Shown: positions 44,101 to 54,543 of the stretch, piece by piece
Position numbering within the stretch: the first letter of the stretch is position 1
How the letters are laid out: each line of letters begins with the position of its first letter
Assembly (NCBI GenBank): GCA_029975435.1
Contig: JARKPC010000276.1
Coordinates: 1-64,000, forward strand
Length of the DNA stretch: 64,000 bases
From: Propionivibrio sp.
GTDB taxonomy: Bacteria > Pseudomonadota > Gammaproteobacteria > Burkholderiales > Rhodocyclaceae
Direction of reading: 5' to 3'
Translations under genes and position numbers: made by a program
Notes under the pieces: generated by a model
Seen by the model: the letters and a program-made list of their open reading frames with translations, nothing else
What the model was told of the DNA's origin: nothing
Databases searched by the model: none

Positions 44101-45311
44101 TCGAAGCGGCCACCATTTCTCCGGTACGCCAGCCCGACGGGAAGGTGACCCATTACCTCGCCGTCAAGGAAGACGTCACGGAACTCATGCGGACGATGGG
44201 TGAACTACGGCTGAGCGAAGAGCGCCTGCGACTGGCAAAGAACGCCGCAGGCCTCGGCATCTTCGACTGGGATATCGCCAACGGCAGGGGAGAGTGGGAT
44301 GCGCGCGCACGGGAACTCGGCGGCATCGGGCCGGATGAGCCGATTTCCGCGGCCACGCTCGTCGCAGGGATCCCGCCTGACGATCTGGCCGTAATCCAGG
44401 CTTCCATCGAAAAGGCCTTTGACCCCCGCGGAAGCGGCGAATATCAGAGTGAAGTCCGTATCCACAGCCGTATCGATGGCCGCACGCGCCAGGTCGCTGC
44501 CAACGGGCAGGTTTTTTTCGAGGGAGACCGCCCCGTACGGATCGTCGGCACGCTGAAGGACGTCACACGCCAACGGCAGCTGGAAGAAGAAATCAAGGAG
44601 CGCCGCAAGGCAATGGAAAGCCTCGTCAATCAGCAGGTGGCAGCGCAGACCGCGGCGGCGATTGCCCACGAGTTGAATCAGCCGCTGGTTGCAGTTGCCG
44701 CTTACAGCGAGGCGGCGCTACGCATCCTGCAGGGCGGCACCAAGAGCCCCGAGAGACTGGCGCGAGCGCTCAAAGGCGCCGAAGAACAAGCCCAACGCGC
44801 CGGGCGAACGCTGCATGAACTGCTCGATTTCCTGCACAAGGGCGAAGCGCCGACCGAAGCGGTTGAGCTCACGGGCGTGGTGCGCGACGCACTGGCCATT
44901 GTCGAAGAAAGCGGCAGCGGCAAGTTTCGTGCGCTGGTTGATATCGAACCGGGCCTGCCGGCGGTGCTGGCCAACCGCCTGCAATTGCAGAAAGTCCTGG
45001 TCAATCTCCTGCATAACGGAGTCGAAGCCATGCGCGGCGCCGGAGTTGCCGACCCGACGATTACCATCAAGGCGCATGCCATTCCCGAGGGAAGCATGGC
45101 GCAGGTGACCGTGCAAGATACAGGTCCGGGGCTCGACGCCGCGACGGCACACCGTGTTTTCGACTCATTCTTCACGACCAAGCCCGACGGTGTCGGACTG
45201 GGTCTCGCGATCAGCCGGGCGCTCATCGAGGCCCATGGCGGAAAGCTCTGGGCCGACAGCAAGACCGATGGCGGCGCTGCCTTCCACTTTGTCCTGCCGC
45301 TCGCTGCGTGA
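41196..45311 (+). CDS. Orphan membrane sensor histidine kinase with six PAS domains
   Basis: A 1371-aa kinase. A transmembrane helix at about 30-50 and a periplasmic double-Cache region (to about 310, with NIMDRDYVFAALTEGKATIG) are followed by a second helix and a HAMP-like linker. Six successive PAS/PAC units, separated by ESE/ADE linkers, occupy about 385-1130. The HisKA motif HELNQPLVAVAAYSEAAL has the phosphorylated H1158, and the HATPase motifs are DTGPGLD and DGVGLGLAISRAL. No receiver domain and no response-regulator gene adjoin it, so the partner is unknown. The start at 41196 gives a plausible cytoplasmic N-tail. Confidence 0.9.
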   Translation: MESITTSSVKASGPVEPGAASRVSARHSLKTRITLVTLAIFLLSLWSLSYYTTRVLRGDMERLLSEQQYSTVSLLATQINRDLSERLAALVHLANGSAETMRKGPAAMQAFIEQHPALHGMFISGMFVISVDGTVVADFPISTGRLGLNIMDRDYVFAALTEGKATIGRPVVGRVTLAPIIVMAAPIRDNRGEVIGALGGAISLNVPNFLDEITENRYGKTGGYMISAPQHRLIVTATDKRRVMEALPAFGVDPAIDRLIEGREGSAVLVGPDGIETLISAKGVPVSNWQVMVSLPTAEAFAPIESMQRQMFYGTLFLTLLAGSVCWWTLRRQLSPLVATAHTLASLPETSEPLQPLPVARPDEIGQLIGGFNRLLKTLRERKEALRESEQRFRALHDAAFSGILIHDHGTVLDCNQGLLDLTGYTREDFIGADGFEKLIAPGWRAVARRNSQSGQELVYEVEGLRKDGRTYPLCVHSRNFTYKDRAVRVVEFSDITELKEAEAKLVESESRLQMLLQAIPSPVFYKDAEGFYTGGNKAFEQYVGLSREQFIGKTVYDVADRDLAEKYARADQELLNNPGVQTYEASVVDADGSCHDVIFYKATFTNSDGKVAGLIGVILDITARKRAEEALRDSHDVLRSILETTKDGFLRLDTRGHLIDVNPAYCQLSGYTREELLGLHISSLEAAESAAEVSERIQRLKDTTSEQFETMHRRKDGSVWYVEVSTTYRSNDAAGELFAFVRDISERKWAEEKVVESEARLQTLIQTLPDLIWLKDAEGVYLACNHRFERFFGASEKDIVGKTDYDFVDRELADFFRKRDQVAMAKGVPSANEEWITFADDGHRELLETTKTPMFDAHGHLIGVLGIGHDITERRRADEALRKLSLAVEQSPVSIVITDLEGRIEYVNPAFSLTSGYSAAEALGQNPRVLKSGNTPQETYTKLWATLVEGKTWRGEFVNRRKDGTEYLEAATISPVRQPDGKVTHYLAVKEDVTELMRTMGELRLSEERLRLAKNAAGLGIFDWDIANGRGEWDARARELGGIGPDEPISAATLVAGIPPDDLAVIQASIEKAFDPRGSGEYQSEVRIHSRIDGRTRQVAANGQVFFEGDRPVRIVGTLKDVTRQRQLEEEIKERRKAMESLVNQQVAAQTAAAIAHELNQPLVAVAAYSEAALRILQGGTKSPERLARALKGAEEQAQRAGRTLHELLDFLHKGEAPTEAVELTGVVRDALAIVEESGSGKFRALVDIEPGLPAVLANRLQLQKVLVNLLHNGVEAMRGAGVADPTITIKAHAIPEGSMAQVTVQDTGPGLDAATAHRVFDSFFTTKPDGVGLGLAISRALIEAHGGKLWADSKTDGGAAFHFVLPLAA

Positions 45312-45335
45312 GGGCAGCGAAGCAACAAGCCCTGA

Positions 45336-46955
<1,620 letters not shown>

Positions 46956-47070
46956 TCGGAAACCTCGGAAGTCGTTGATTCGAAAAGGGCGCTATTGTAC
47001 CGGAGGAGAAACCTCGCCGCTTGCCTGAAGAAGACCCGCGGAACGACGGGGCTCTTCCCCGCGTCTTGCA

Positions 47071-48507
47071 CTACCCCGCCTTGAACTGCCCCTTGTCTTC
47101 GAACATCCGCTGGTCGGCCAGTTCCAGCAACCGGCCAGCCGTTGCCGCTTCCTCAGGATAAAACGCGGCACCGATCGATGCCGTGACGGCCAGTCCGACG
47201 CCCTCGACGTCGAAAGGCTCGCCGATCCGCTCGCGCAGCCGTTCGATCAGGTGCGCGACAAGCGGCTCGGCCGCGTCTTCAATGACGATGGCGAACTCGT
47301 CGCCGGCCCATCGGGCCACCGTATCCCCCATGCGCACTTCGTCCCGGACGCGCGCCGCCACGGTGCGCAGCACCGCGTCGCCGAACTTGTGCCCATAGAT
47401 GTCGTTGATCGCCTTGAACCCATCGAGGTCAAGAAAGATCGCCGCGATCTGCCCGGCTTCGTTGCGCGCCCGGCGGCGGATGGCCTGATCCAGCCGGTCG
47501 TCGAACAGGCGCCGGTTGGGCAGTTCGGTCAGGCTGTCGAAACCGGCCTGGCGCGCCAGTTCGCTGCGCTGGCGCAGGACCGTATGCACACCGATCGCGG
47601 CCAGGATCGCCAGAACCAAGCCGGCCACGCGTATCCCCCAGGCCACCGAAGCGTTGCGCCGGTCGCTCGCGCGCACGGCGTACACCCATTTGCCATTGGG
47701 CACGTCGGCCGATAAGCGCAGCGCCAGAGGATCGGAGAACAACGCGGAACGCCCGAAAAGCAGACCTCCCCCCGGGCCGACCGGCTCGTCGCTGCGAATG
47801 GCAAAATCGAACCGCTCCGTGTCCAGGCCCTTGAATGCCGCCTCTTCAAAAGACGGCATGTCGATGACTGTCGCCAGCAGCCCCCAGTACTCGTCGCCAA
47901 CGTAGATGGGTATTCGATAGATCAGGGCGGTTCCGCCCTGAACCAGGTCGACCGGCCCGGTCAGCACGCCCCGGCGGGATTCGACGGCGGCTTTCACGGC
48001 CGGCCACTGCGCCGGGATGTCCCGGTAGTCCCGGCCCAGCGCCTGTTCATTTCCGGCAACGGGATAGATGTAGGAGATCTTGTAGCCGACGGCGATCGAG
48101 AAGTTGCGGATATGGCGCCCGAAGTTATGCACCTCCTGCAGGATGCGCAGAATCTCCCTCTGGTCGAGGTGCTCATGCCGGACGACCAGGTAGCCGACCA
48201 GCCCGCTGGCCAGATAGAGCACCGAATTGAGTTCCCGGTCGGCACGGGCGCGCAGTTCAGACGCAAAGGCAAGGGTCGCCGCGCGACGTTGCGATTCCTC
48301 ATCGGCTTCGCGAAAACGCGACAAGACCTCGCTCGACACCACGATCGCCGCGAACACAAGAACGGTGACGCCGGCAGCAAATCCGGCCCCCATCGATTTT
48401 TCGCGCAGCGACTGCACAACGCGATCCAGCCGCAGAAATGCGGCACGCGCCCTGACAGTGTGTTTTCCCGTTTCCCGACTGCGCATCAGGATCTCCCGCA
48501 ACGGCAA
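47071..48507 (-). CDS. Membrane diguanylate cyclase with CHASE-like sensor
   Basis: The 478-aa protein has a transmembrane helix near residues 42-60 and a periplasmic CHASE-like domain (VGYKISYIYPVAG, then YWGLLATVIDMPSFE). A second helix follows near 290-310 and then a GGDEF domain. The active-site loop is AGDEF (401-405), a tolerated variant, and RMGD five residues earlier fits the I-site RxxD. No EAL domain. It is divergent from ahpC across 288 bases. Together with the protein at 12.7 kb it is one of two Cache/CHASE-type cyclases in the window. Confidence 0.87.
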   Translation of the reverse strand: MPLREILMRSRETGKHTVRARAAFLRLDRVVQSLREKSMGAGFAAGVTVLVFAAIVVSSEVLSRFREADEESQRRAATLAFASELRARADRELNSVLYLASGLVGYLVVRHEHLDQREILRILQEVHNFGRHIRNFSIAVGYKISYIYPVAGNEQALGRDYRDIPAQWPAVKAAVESRRGVLTGPVDLVQGGTALIYRIPIYVGDEYWGLLATVIDMPSFEEAAFKGLDTERFDFAIRSDEPVGPGGGLLFGRSALFSDPLALRLSADVPNGKWVYAVRASDRRNASVAWGIRVAGLVLAILAAIGVHTVLRQRSELARQAGFDSLTELPNRRLFDDRLDQAIRRRARNEAGQIAAIFLDLDGFKAINDIYGHKFGDAVLRTVAARVRDEVRMGDTVARWAGDEFAIVIEDAAEPLVAHLIERLRERIGEPFDVEGVGLAVTASIGAAFYPEEAATAGRLLELADQRMFEDKGQFKAG

Positions 48508-48689
48508 CTACCTGCACCTAAAACCCCCGATTCGCGCGAACGTCGGCGGATACCGGGATGTACGGCTTGCTGTTGATTTGATAGTAGCACTCGTACTTAG
48601 TATTTGAGGTCGACAACAGGACATCGCTCCGGGTTGCAGGAAAAGCGGTCCACCTTCAGGACGCAGCGCTTTTTCCTTCAACCCAAACA

Positions 48690-48726
48690 ATAGCCACCAG
48701 CTATTGAAACAATAGAAACAATTAAT
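48690..48726 (+). promoter_or_regulatory. OxyR-type operator upstream of ahpC
   Basis: Four tetranucleotides spaced by seven bases each read ATAG-N7-CTAT-N7-ATAG-N7-TAAT; the OxyR consensus is ATAG-N7-CTAT-N7-ATAG-N7-CTAT, so three of four are exact. It ends directly against the predicted -35 element of ahpC, the position used by activating OxyR. No oxyR gene is in the window. Confidence 0.75.
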
Positions 48727-48755
48727 TTCAAAAAGATTCTCGGGATGTCTATGAT
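48727..48755 (+). promoter_or_regulatory. ahpC promoter
   Basis: TTCAAA (48727-48732) and TATGAT (48750-48755) are separated by 17 bases. The -10 matches five of six consensus positions and the -35 four of six, fitting a weak promoter boosted by the adjoining OxyR site. The ahpC ATG is about 40 bases further on. Confidence 0.55.
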
Positions 48756-48795
48756 TCATCCGTCACCCCGTTCAACCACACAAGGAGCCACAACA

Positions 48796-49362
48796 ATGAA
48801 ATCGCTGATCAATACCGAAGTCCTCCAGTTCAACGCTACCGCTTTCCACAACGGCAAGTTCGTCGCCGTTTCCGACGCGGATCTGCACGGCAAGTGGTCA
48901 GTTGTCTTCTTCTATCCCGCCGACTTCACCTTCGTCTGCCCGACGGAACTGGGCGACCTGGCGGACAACTACGCCGAATTCAAGAAGCTCGGCGTCGAAA
49001 TTTACAGCGTTTCCACCGACACGCACTTCACGCACAAGGCCTGGCACGATGCTTCGGAAACGATCAAGAAGATCCAGTACGTGATGGTTGGCGACCCGAC
49101 CGGAACGATCAGCCGTAACTTCGGCGTGATGATCGAGGAAGCCGGACTGGCGGAACGCGGCACCTTCGTGATCGACCCGCAGGGCAAGATCCAGATCATC
49201 GAGATCAATGCCGGCGGCATCGGCCGCGACGCCTCCGAATTGCTGCGCAAGGTCAAGGCCGCCCAGTACGTCGCCTCCCATCCGGGCGAAGTCTGCCCGG
49301 CCAAGTGGAAGGAAGGCGAAGCCACGCTCGCGCCGTCGCTCGATCTTGTCGGGAAGATTTGA
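48796..49362 (+). CDS. ahpC: Alkyl hydroperoxide reductase subunit C (peroxiredoxin)
   Basis: AhpC reduces hydrogen peroxide and organic peroxides. The 188-aa protein is a typical 2-Cys peroxiredoxin. The peroxidatic cysteine is C48 in DFTFVCPTE and the resolving cysteine C167 in [21 protein letters not shown] is typical of the AhpC1/E. coli group. The ribosome site AAGGAGC lies 10 bases before the ATG. ahpF follows after 70 bases that include a REP element. Confidence 0.97.
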   Translation: MKSLINTEVLQFNATAFHNGKFVAVSDADLHGKWSVVFFYPADFTFVCPTELGDLADNYAEFKKLGVEIYSVSTDTHFTHKAWHDASETIKKIQYVMVGDPTGTISRNFGVMIEEAGLAERGTFVIDPQGKIQIIEINAGGIGRDASELLRKVKAAQYVASHPGEVCPAKWKEGEATLAPSLDLVGKI

Positions 49363-49379
49363 TTCCGGTCGGAAAACTG

Positions 49380-49408
49380 CCGTCACCCCGGCGAAAGCCG
49401 GGGTCCAG
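49380..49408. repeat. REP-like palindrome between ahpC and ahpF
   Basis: The 29-base sequence begins CCGTCACCCCGGCGAAAG and ends GGGGTCCAG, an imperfect palindrome. It is closely related to the two copies at 28575-28642. In this position it may stabilise the ahpC message or reduce read-through to ahpF. Confidence 0.7.
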
Positions 49409-49432
49409 ATCCTCAAGATAGGGAGAACAATA

Positions 49433-50992
49433 ATGCTCGATGCCACCATCAAGGGGCAACTCAAGTCGTATCTCGAACGTCTGCAGCAACCGATCGAACT
49501 GGTTGCCTCGCTCGACGACGGTATCAAGTCGCAGGAACTGCATTCCTTGCTGGAGGACATCGACCAGTTGTCCGACAAGGTGCAGGTTCGCCTGGATGGG
49601 CACGACGCGCGACGGCCGTCCTTCACGGTCAGCCGCCCTGGAGAAACTGCCCGGATCCGCTTTGCCGGCATCCCGATGGGCCATGAATTCACGTCGCTGG
49701 TTCTGGCGTTGTTGCAGACCGGTGGGCATCCTCCCAAGGTCGAAACTTCGGTGATCGAACAGATCCGGGCCATCAGCGGCACATTCCGCTTCGAGACATT
49801 CATTTCCCTGTCCTGCCATAACTGCCCGGACGTAGTGCAGGCGCTCAACCTGATGGCCGTGCTCAACCCCAGCATCAGCAGCACCATGATCGACGGCGCG
49901 GTGTTCCAGAAGGAAGTCGACGAGCGCCAGATCATGGCGGTACCGACGGTCTATCTGAACGGCGAGCCGTTCGGCCAGGGACGCATGACGCTCGAAGAGA
50001 TCGTCGCGAAGATCGATACCGGCGCCGCCGCGCGCGAGGCCGAGAAGATCGCCGCCAAGGCCGCTTTCGACGTGCTCGTCGTCGGCGGCGGGCCGGCAGG
50101 TGCGGCCAGCGCCATCTACGCGGCGCGCAAAGGACTGCGCACCGGCGTCGTGGCTGAGCGTTTCGGTGGGCAGGTGCTCGACACGCTGGCCATCGAGAAT
50201 TTCATCTCGGTCAAGGAAACCGACGGACCGAGACTCGCCTCGGGACTCGAACAGCACGTCCGCGACTACGAGGTGGACATCATGAACCTGCAACGCGCCG
50301 AAGGGCTGTCCAGTTGCCCGGACGGCCTGACCGAGGTGCGGCTGGCGAGCGGCGCGACGCTGAAGAGCAAGACGGTAATCCTCTCCACCGGGGCGCGCTG
50401 GCGCAACATGAACGTACCCGGAGAGCAGGAGTACAAGGCGCGCGGCGTGGCCTACTGCCCGCACTGCGACGGCCCGCTGTTCAAGGGCAAGCGCGTGGCG
50501 GTGATCGGGGGCGGCAATTCCGGCGTGGAGGCCGCGATCGACCTGGCGGGCATCGTAGCCCACGTCACGCTGCTCGAATTCGACCCCGCGCTACGCGCCG
50601 ACGCGGTGCTGCAAAACAAGCTGCGCAGCCTGCCCAACGTCAGAATCATCACCCAGGCGCAAACGACCGAGGTGACCGGCGACGGCGAAAAGGTCAACGG
50701 CCTGATCTACAAGGATCGCGTCAGCGGCGAGAAGCACACGATCGAACTCGAAGGCATCTTCGTGCAGATCGGCCTGCTGCCGAATACCGACTGGCTGAAG
50801 GGTACGCTCAATCTCTCGCCGCGCGGGGAGATCGAAGTCGATAACCGCGGCCAGACCTCGATGGCCGGTGTTTTCGCAGCCGGCGACTGCACGACGGTAC
50901 CTTACAAGCAGATCATCATCGCCATGGGCGAAGGCGCCAAGGCCTCGCTGTCCGCCTTCGACTACCTGATCCGCTCGTCGGCGCCGGAGTAG
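49433..50992 (+). CDS. ahpF: Alkyl hydroperoxide reductase subunit F
   Basis: AhpF uses NADH to re-reduce AhpC. The 519-aa flavoprotein has an N-terminal double thioredoxin fold with the redox pair SCHNC (C128/C131), an FAD motif [17 protein letters not shown], a NAD motif [17 protein letters not shown] and the active disulfide CPHCDGP (about 342-345). The terminal [15 protein letters not shown] binds FAD. The start at 49433 follows GGGAGAAC. Co-regulated with ahpC by the upstream OxyR site. Confidence 0.97.
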   Translation: MLDATIKGQLKSYLERLQQPIELVASLDDGIKSQELHSLLEDIDQLSDKVQVRLDGHDARRPSFTVSRPGETARIRFAGIPMGHEFTSLVLALLQTGGHPPKVETSVIEQIRAISGTFRFETFISLSCHNCPDVVQALNLMAVLNPSISSTMIDGAVFQKEVDERQIMAVPTVYLNGEPFGQGRMTLEEIVAKIDTGAAAREAEKIAAKAAFDVLVVGGGPAGAASAIYAARKGLRTGVVAERFGGQVLDTLAIENFISVKETDGPRLASGLEQHVRDYEVDIMNLQRAEGLSSCPDGLTEVRLASGATLKSKTVILSTGARWRNMNVPGEQEYKARGVAYCPHCDGPLFKGKRVAVIGGGNSGVEAAIDLAGIVAHVTLLEFDPALRADAVLQNKLRSLPNVRIITQAQTTEVTGDGEKVNGLIYKDRVSGEKHTIELEGIFVQIGLLPNTDWLKGTLNLSPRGEIEVDNRGQTSMAGVFAAGDCTTVPYKQIIIAMGEGAKASLSAFDYLIRSSAPE

Positions 50993-51000
50993 CGGCGAAC

Positions 51001-51053
51001 AAGACACAACGGGCGCGACGGAATCGCAAGATCCGACGCGCCCGTTGTGTTCT
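51001..51053. terminator. Bidirectional terminator hairpin after ahpF
   Basis: A 14-bp perfect stem (ACACAACGGGCGCG, 51004-51017, with CGCGCCCGTTGTGT, 51037-51050) lies between the convergent ahpF and PanE-like genes. T/C-rich bases follow on the plus strand (TCTTGG), and a short T/C stretch follows on the minus strand. Its position between convergent stops suggests it serves both. Confidence 0.75.
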
Positions 51054-51064
51054 TGGTCCGCGAT

Positions 51065-51985
51065 CTAGCCCTGCCGCCGCCGCTCGTAGGCTTGCAGGTG
51101 CGAATAGGCCAGCCGCAGCAGCGGAACGTCGAGTTTCTTGTTTTCCGCCCAGGCGATCATGTCCCCGAGGATATGGTCGGCTTCGGTCGGCTTGTTGGCT
51201 TCGACGTCGCGCAGCATCGACGCCACGAGCGCCGAATTGCGGTCGGTGAGCATGTTGCGGAAGACCGTCAACTGGGTTTCGGCCAGCTTGCGACCATTCG
51301 CGTCGGCGATGGCCGCGCATTCGTCGAGCAATCCGTTGATGAACTTCTCGCCGGCCAGGGTTCCCATGATGATCCCGACGCTCGACCGCATCAGGCAGGT
51401 CGCGCCCGCCAGCGTGGCCAGGAAGACGATCTTGTCCCACATCGCCTGACCGACGTTGTCGGCCAGCACGAAATCGACGCCGGAAGATTCCATCAGCTTG
51501 GACAGCGGTTCCAGCCAGGGCGACGCCCGCCAGCCAAGGGATCCCACAGTAAAGCGGTGCAGCTTGTTGAGGTGTTGGATTTCCCCGGTTGGAGCAAGCG
51601 CCACCGAAATCAGCGCCACGCCGCCCAAAACACGGGCTGCTCCGAAGCGGGCCACCAGCCGGTCGATATGGCGCACGCCATTCAGCAGCGGCACGATGAC
51701 GCTCTTTTCGCCGACGGCCGGCGCGATTGCCTCCATCGCCGAATCGAGGTCGAACGCCTTGCAGGTCAGGATGATGACGTCGAAGGTCTCCGTGAGGGTT
51801 TCCTTGGTGACCAGCTTCGGCGTAATCTGCAGATCGCCGAAGGGGCTGAACACCTGCAGGCCCTTTTCGCGCAACTGGTCTGCCCGGCCCGGACGGACCA
51901 GGAAGGTCACATCGCCGCCCGCCGCATGCATCCTGGCACCGTAATAGCCGCCGATGCCCCCGGCTCCCAATACTAGTATTCTCAT
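51065..51985 (-). CDS. 2-dehydropantoate 2-reductase family protein (PanE/ApbA), copy 1
   Basis: The 306-aa protein starts MRILVLGAGGIGGYYGAR, a Rossmann fold NADP-binding motif. It has VILTCKAFDLDSAM with the catalytic-lysine region and LLNGVRHIDRL, typical of the ketopantoate reductase family. A later GATCLMRSSVG segment replaces the usual N/S substrate residues. The ketopantoate reductase family includes many members of unknown substrate, so panthothenate synthesis is only one possibility. It is followed upstream by a close paralogue on the same strand. Confidence 0.82.
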   Translation of the reverse strand: MRILVLGAGGIGGYYGARMHAAGGDVTFLVRPGRADQLREKGLQVFSPFGDLQITPKLVTKETLTETFDVIILTCKAFDLDSAMEAIAPAVGEKSVIVPLLNGVRHIDRLVARFGAARVLGGVALISVALAPTGEIQHLNKLHRFTVGSLGWRASPWLEPLSKLMESSGVDFVLADNVGQAMWDKIVFLATLAGATCLMRSSVGIIMGTLAGEKFINGLLDECAAIADANGRKLAETQLTVFRNMLTDRNSALVASMLRDVEANKPTEADHILGDMIAWAENKKLDVPLLRLAYSHLQAYERRRQG

Positions 51986-52106
51986 TCCTATCTCCCAGAT
52001 TGAATCCCGGCCGCGTCCCGGATTCTCGAAGCTCGCTTGCAAACGCTCTGCCCGGTGGCGGCCTGCCCCGCTACTCTACCGCTATCCCATGGTGGCCGGG
52101 CAAGTT

Positions 52107-53027
52107 TCAGGGGGTCTTGCGGCGAATTTCATAGGCCTGCATGTGCGAATACGCCAAACGCAGACAATGGGCATTGATGTCCAGTGCTCGGGCGCGAGCC
52201 ACCAGATCGCCAATCGTGAATTCGGCTTCGGTCGGGCCGCCGCGCTCGATGTCACGGAGCATGGATGCGGCCAGGACGGAGCCCGTCTCGGTCAGCAGGG
52301 AGCGGCATGTCGCGAGCTGCGACACGGTCAGGCCATGACCCTCCGATTCGGCAATGCGCGCGCACTCGCCAATCAGTCCGGCCAGGAATTCCTCGCCGCC
52401 GATGGTTTGCAGGATGATCCCGATGTTCGCGCGCAAGGTGCACGTGGCACCGGCCAGCGCCGCCCAGAAGACGAACTTGTTCCACATCGCCTGCTCGATG
52501 TCGTCGGACAGGATGAAGTCCACACCGGACGCCGCAATCAGGCGGGCCAGGTCGCGCAATCGATCCGGCATGGCGCCATGCGCCCCGACGATCAACCGGT
52601 GCGTCGTGTTGAAGTGCCGGATCTGCCCGGCGGGTGTCACCAGCAGTGCCGCCTGCGCCACACCGCCGAGTACCCTCTCTGCGCCAAAACGCGCGGCCAG
52701 GCGATCGATGTGCGCCACGCCATTGAGCAATGGCAGAAGCAGCGTATGCGGCCCCACCGCCGGCGCCATGTCGTCCATTGCCGAATCGAGATCGTACGCC
52801 TTGCACGACACGATCACCGCGTCGAAAGGCGCGCGTAGCTCGTCCCTGGTCAGCAATTTCGGCGTGATGCGCAGGTCGCCGCACGGGCTGAAGATCTGCA
52901 GTCCGTTTTCCCGCAGGACAGCCGCGCGCCCGGGGCGCACGAGAAAGGTGACGTCACCGCCGGCGGCTTCGATTCGCGCCCCGAAATAGCCACCGATTCC
53001 GCCGGCGCCAAGCACCAGTATCCGCAT
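52107..53027 (-). CDS. 2-dehydropantoate 2-reductase family protein (PanE/ApbA), copy 2
   Basis: Also 306 aa and clearly paralogous to the neighbouring copy. Both begin MRILVLGAGGIGGY, share VTFLVRPGRA, SGVDF near the middle and end with LRLAYSHMQAYE-type helices. Motifs include VIVSCKAYDLDSAM and LLNGVAHIDRLAARFG. It lies 121 bases upstream of copy 1 in the same direction. The pair looks like a tandem duplication that has diverged, so at least one copy may use another 2-oxoacid or 2-keto substrate. Confidence 0.82.
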   Translation of the reverse strand: MRILVLGAGGIGGYFGARIEAAGGDVTFLVRPGRAAVLRENGLQIFSPCGDLRITPKLLTRDELRAPFDAVIVSCKAYDLDSAMDDMAPAVGPHTLLLPLLNGVAHIDRLAARFGAERVLGGVAQAALLVTPAGQIRHFNTTHRLIVGAHGAMPDRLRDLARLIAASGVDFILSDDIEQAMWNKFVFWAALAGATCTLRANIGIILQTIGGEEFLAGLIGECARIAESEGHGLTVSQLATCRSLLTETGSVLAASMLRDIERGGPTEAEFTIGDLVARARALDINAHCLRLAYSHMQAYEIRRKTP

Positions 53028-53208
53028 CTGCCCCTCCCGCAAAGTGATCAGGCCACCTGACCGTCGCGTAATTTACATCAACGCGCTTTTCCTGTCTCCA
53101 TCCACTCCACCGACCGGCTTCCCGGCCTCCTTTTCGGACAATTCGGCGAACACGTGAAAATCGCCGAAGAAGGTATACTCGCCCGATCAATATCCTCCCC
53201 TTACGCCC

Positions 53209-54480
53209 ATGCCTTCCCCCACCACCGTCGAAGCCGGCGAATACGAAGTTGCCGCGCTCGGCCAGATCTTTACCCCGCCGGCGATTGTCGATTGCATGCT
53301 GAAGCTGGTGCGCAATCGAGGGCGCGTGCTCGAACCCGCTTGCGGCGACGGAGCCTTTCTCAAGCATTTTCCGGGGGCGCTGGGCATCGAGATCGATCCG
53401 CGTCATGCGCCGGAGGGGGCCGAGGTGATGAATTTCTTCGAGCTCGCGGAAGACGAGCGCTTCGCCACGATCATCGGCAATCCGCCTTACGTGCGCTATC
53501 AGGACATCTCGCCGGGCACCCGGCGGCTGGCACGGGGAACGGTGCTCGACGGACGCGCCAACCTGTACCTGTTCTTCATCGAGAAATGCCTGCGCCACCT
53601 GGAACCCGGCGGCGAACTGATCTTCATCACTCCGCGCGACCTGCTCAAAGCCACCTCGGCGGTGCCGCTCAATCGTCTGATGAACGCGGCAGGGACCATC
53701 ACCGATTTCATCGACCTGGGCGATACGCACCTGTTCGACGACGCCACGCCGAATTGCGCGATCTGGCGCTTCCAGCAGGGCGACATGTCGCGGCGTACCC
53801 GCTACGCCGCCCTGGACCAGGGCGACGGCGCCGCGGGATTGCTGGCGCCGCGCTGGGAACCGCGGAACTTCGTGGAAAGCGGCGGACACCTGCTGTTCAC
53901 GCGCCACGACTATCCGCTGCACCTCGCGGATATCGCTTTCGTCAAGGTGGGTGCGGTCTCCGGGGCCGACGAAGTCTATACCAGCGATCATTATGGAAAC
54001 CGCGACTTCGTCTGCTCAACCACGGCTGCCGACGGGAAGACCCGGCGCATGATCTGGTGCGAGCCGGGTGATCCACCGCCACGGTCGCTGTACCCGCACA
54101 AGGACCGCCTGATCGCCCGGCGCATCCGCAACTACGACGAGTCGAACTGGTGGCAATGGGGCCGCGGCTACTACCAGTCCGAACTGCCGCGCGTCTACGT
54201 CAACAACAAGACACGACGGCAGCAGCCGTTTTTCGTGCATGACTGCCCGAATTACGACGGATCGGTGCTTGCAATTTTCCCGAAGGACCCCACCATAGAA
54301 ATCAAGGCGCTGGCCGCCGCGCTCAACGCGGTGGATTGGGCCGACCTCGGTTTCATCTGCGACGGCCGCTACCTGTTCACGCAGCGCAGCCTTGAACAAA
54401 CCCCCTTGCCCAAGGTCTTTCGTTCCTTTCTGCCGGAAAGTGAAAGAAACTGGTGGGACAAACTGAAAAGACTGATCTGA
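53209..54480 (+). CDS. Solitary N6-adenine DNA methyltransferase (Eco57I/TaqI-like)
   Basis: The 423-aa protein has the SAM-binding motif LEPACGDGAFLKHF (about residues 41-54) and the catalytic motif IV IIGNPPYVRYQ (NPPY at 91-94), the order of gamma-class adenine methylases. FITPRDLLKAT follows. The C-terminal half (HKDRLIARRIRNYDESNWW, YVNNKTR) resembles the TaqI-like specificity domain. No restriction gene adjoins it, so it may be an orphan regulatory or protective methylase. It is divergent from the PanE copies and precedes gshA. Confidence 0.82.
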   Translation: MPSPTTVEAGEYEVAALGQIFTPPAIVDCMLKLVRNRGRVLEPACGDGAFLKHFPGALGIEIDPRHAPEGAEVMNFFELAEDERFATIIGNPPYVRYQDISPGTRRLARGTVLDGRANLYLFFIEKCLRHLEPGGELIFITPRDLLKATSAVPLNRLMNAAGTITDFIDLGDTHLFDDATPNCAIWRFQQGDMSRRTRYAALDQGDGAAGLLAPRWEPRNFVESGGHLLFTRHDYPLHLADIAFVKVGAVSGADEVYTSDHYGNRDFVCSTTAADGKTRRMIWCEPGDPPPRSLYPHKDRLIARRIRNYDESNWWQWGRGYYQSELPRVYVNNKTRRQQPFFVHDCPNYDGSVLAIFPKDPTIEIKALAAALNAVDWADLGFICDGRYLFTQRSLEQTPLPKVFRSFLPESERNWWDKLKRLI

Positions 54481-54543
54481 ACGCCCCTGTGCGATCGGAA
54501 TACGGGAACAGTGCAATCGCCTGTTCCCGCTGACTGGAGAGCG

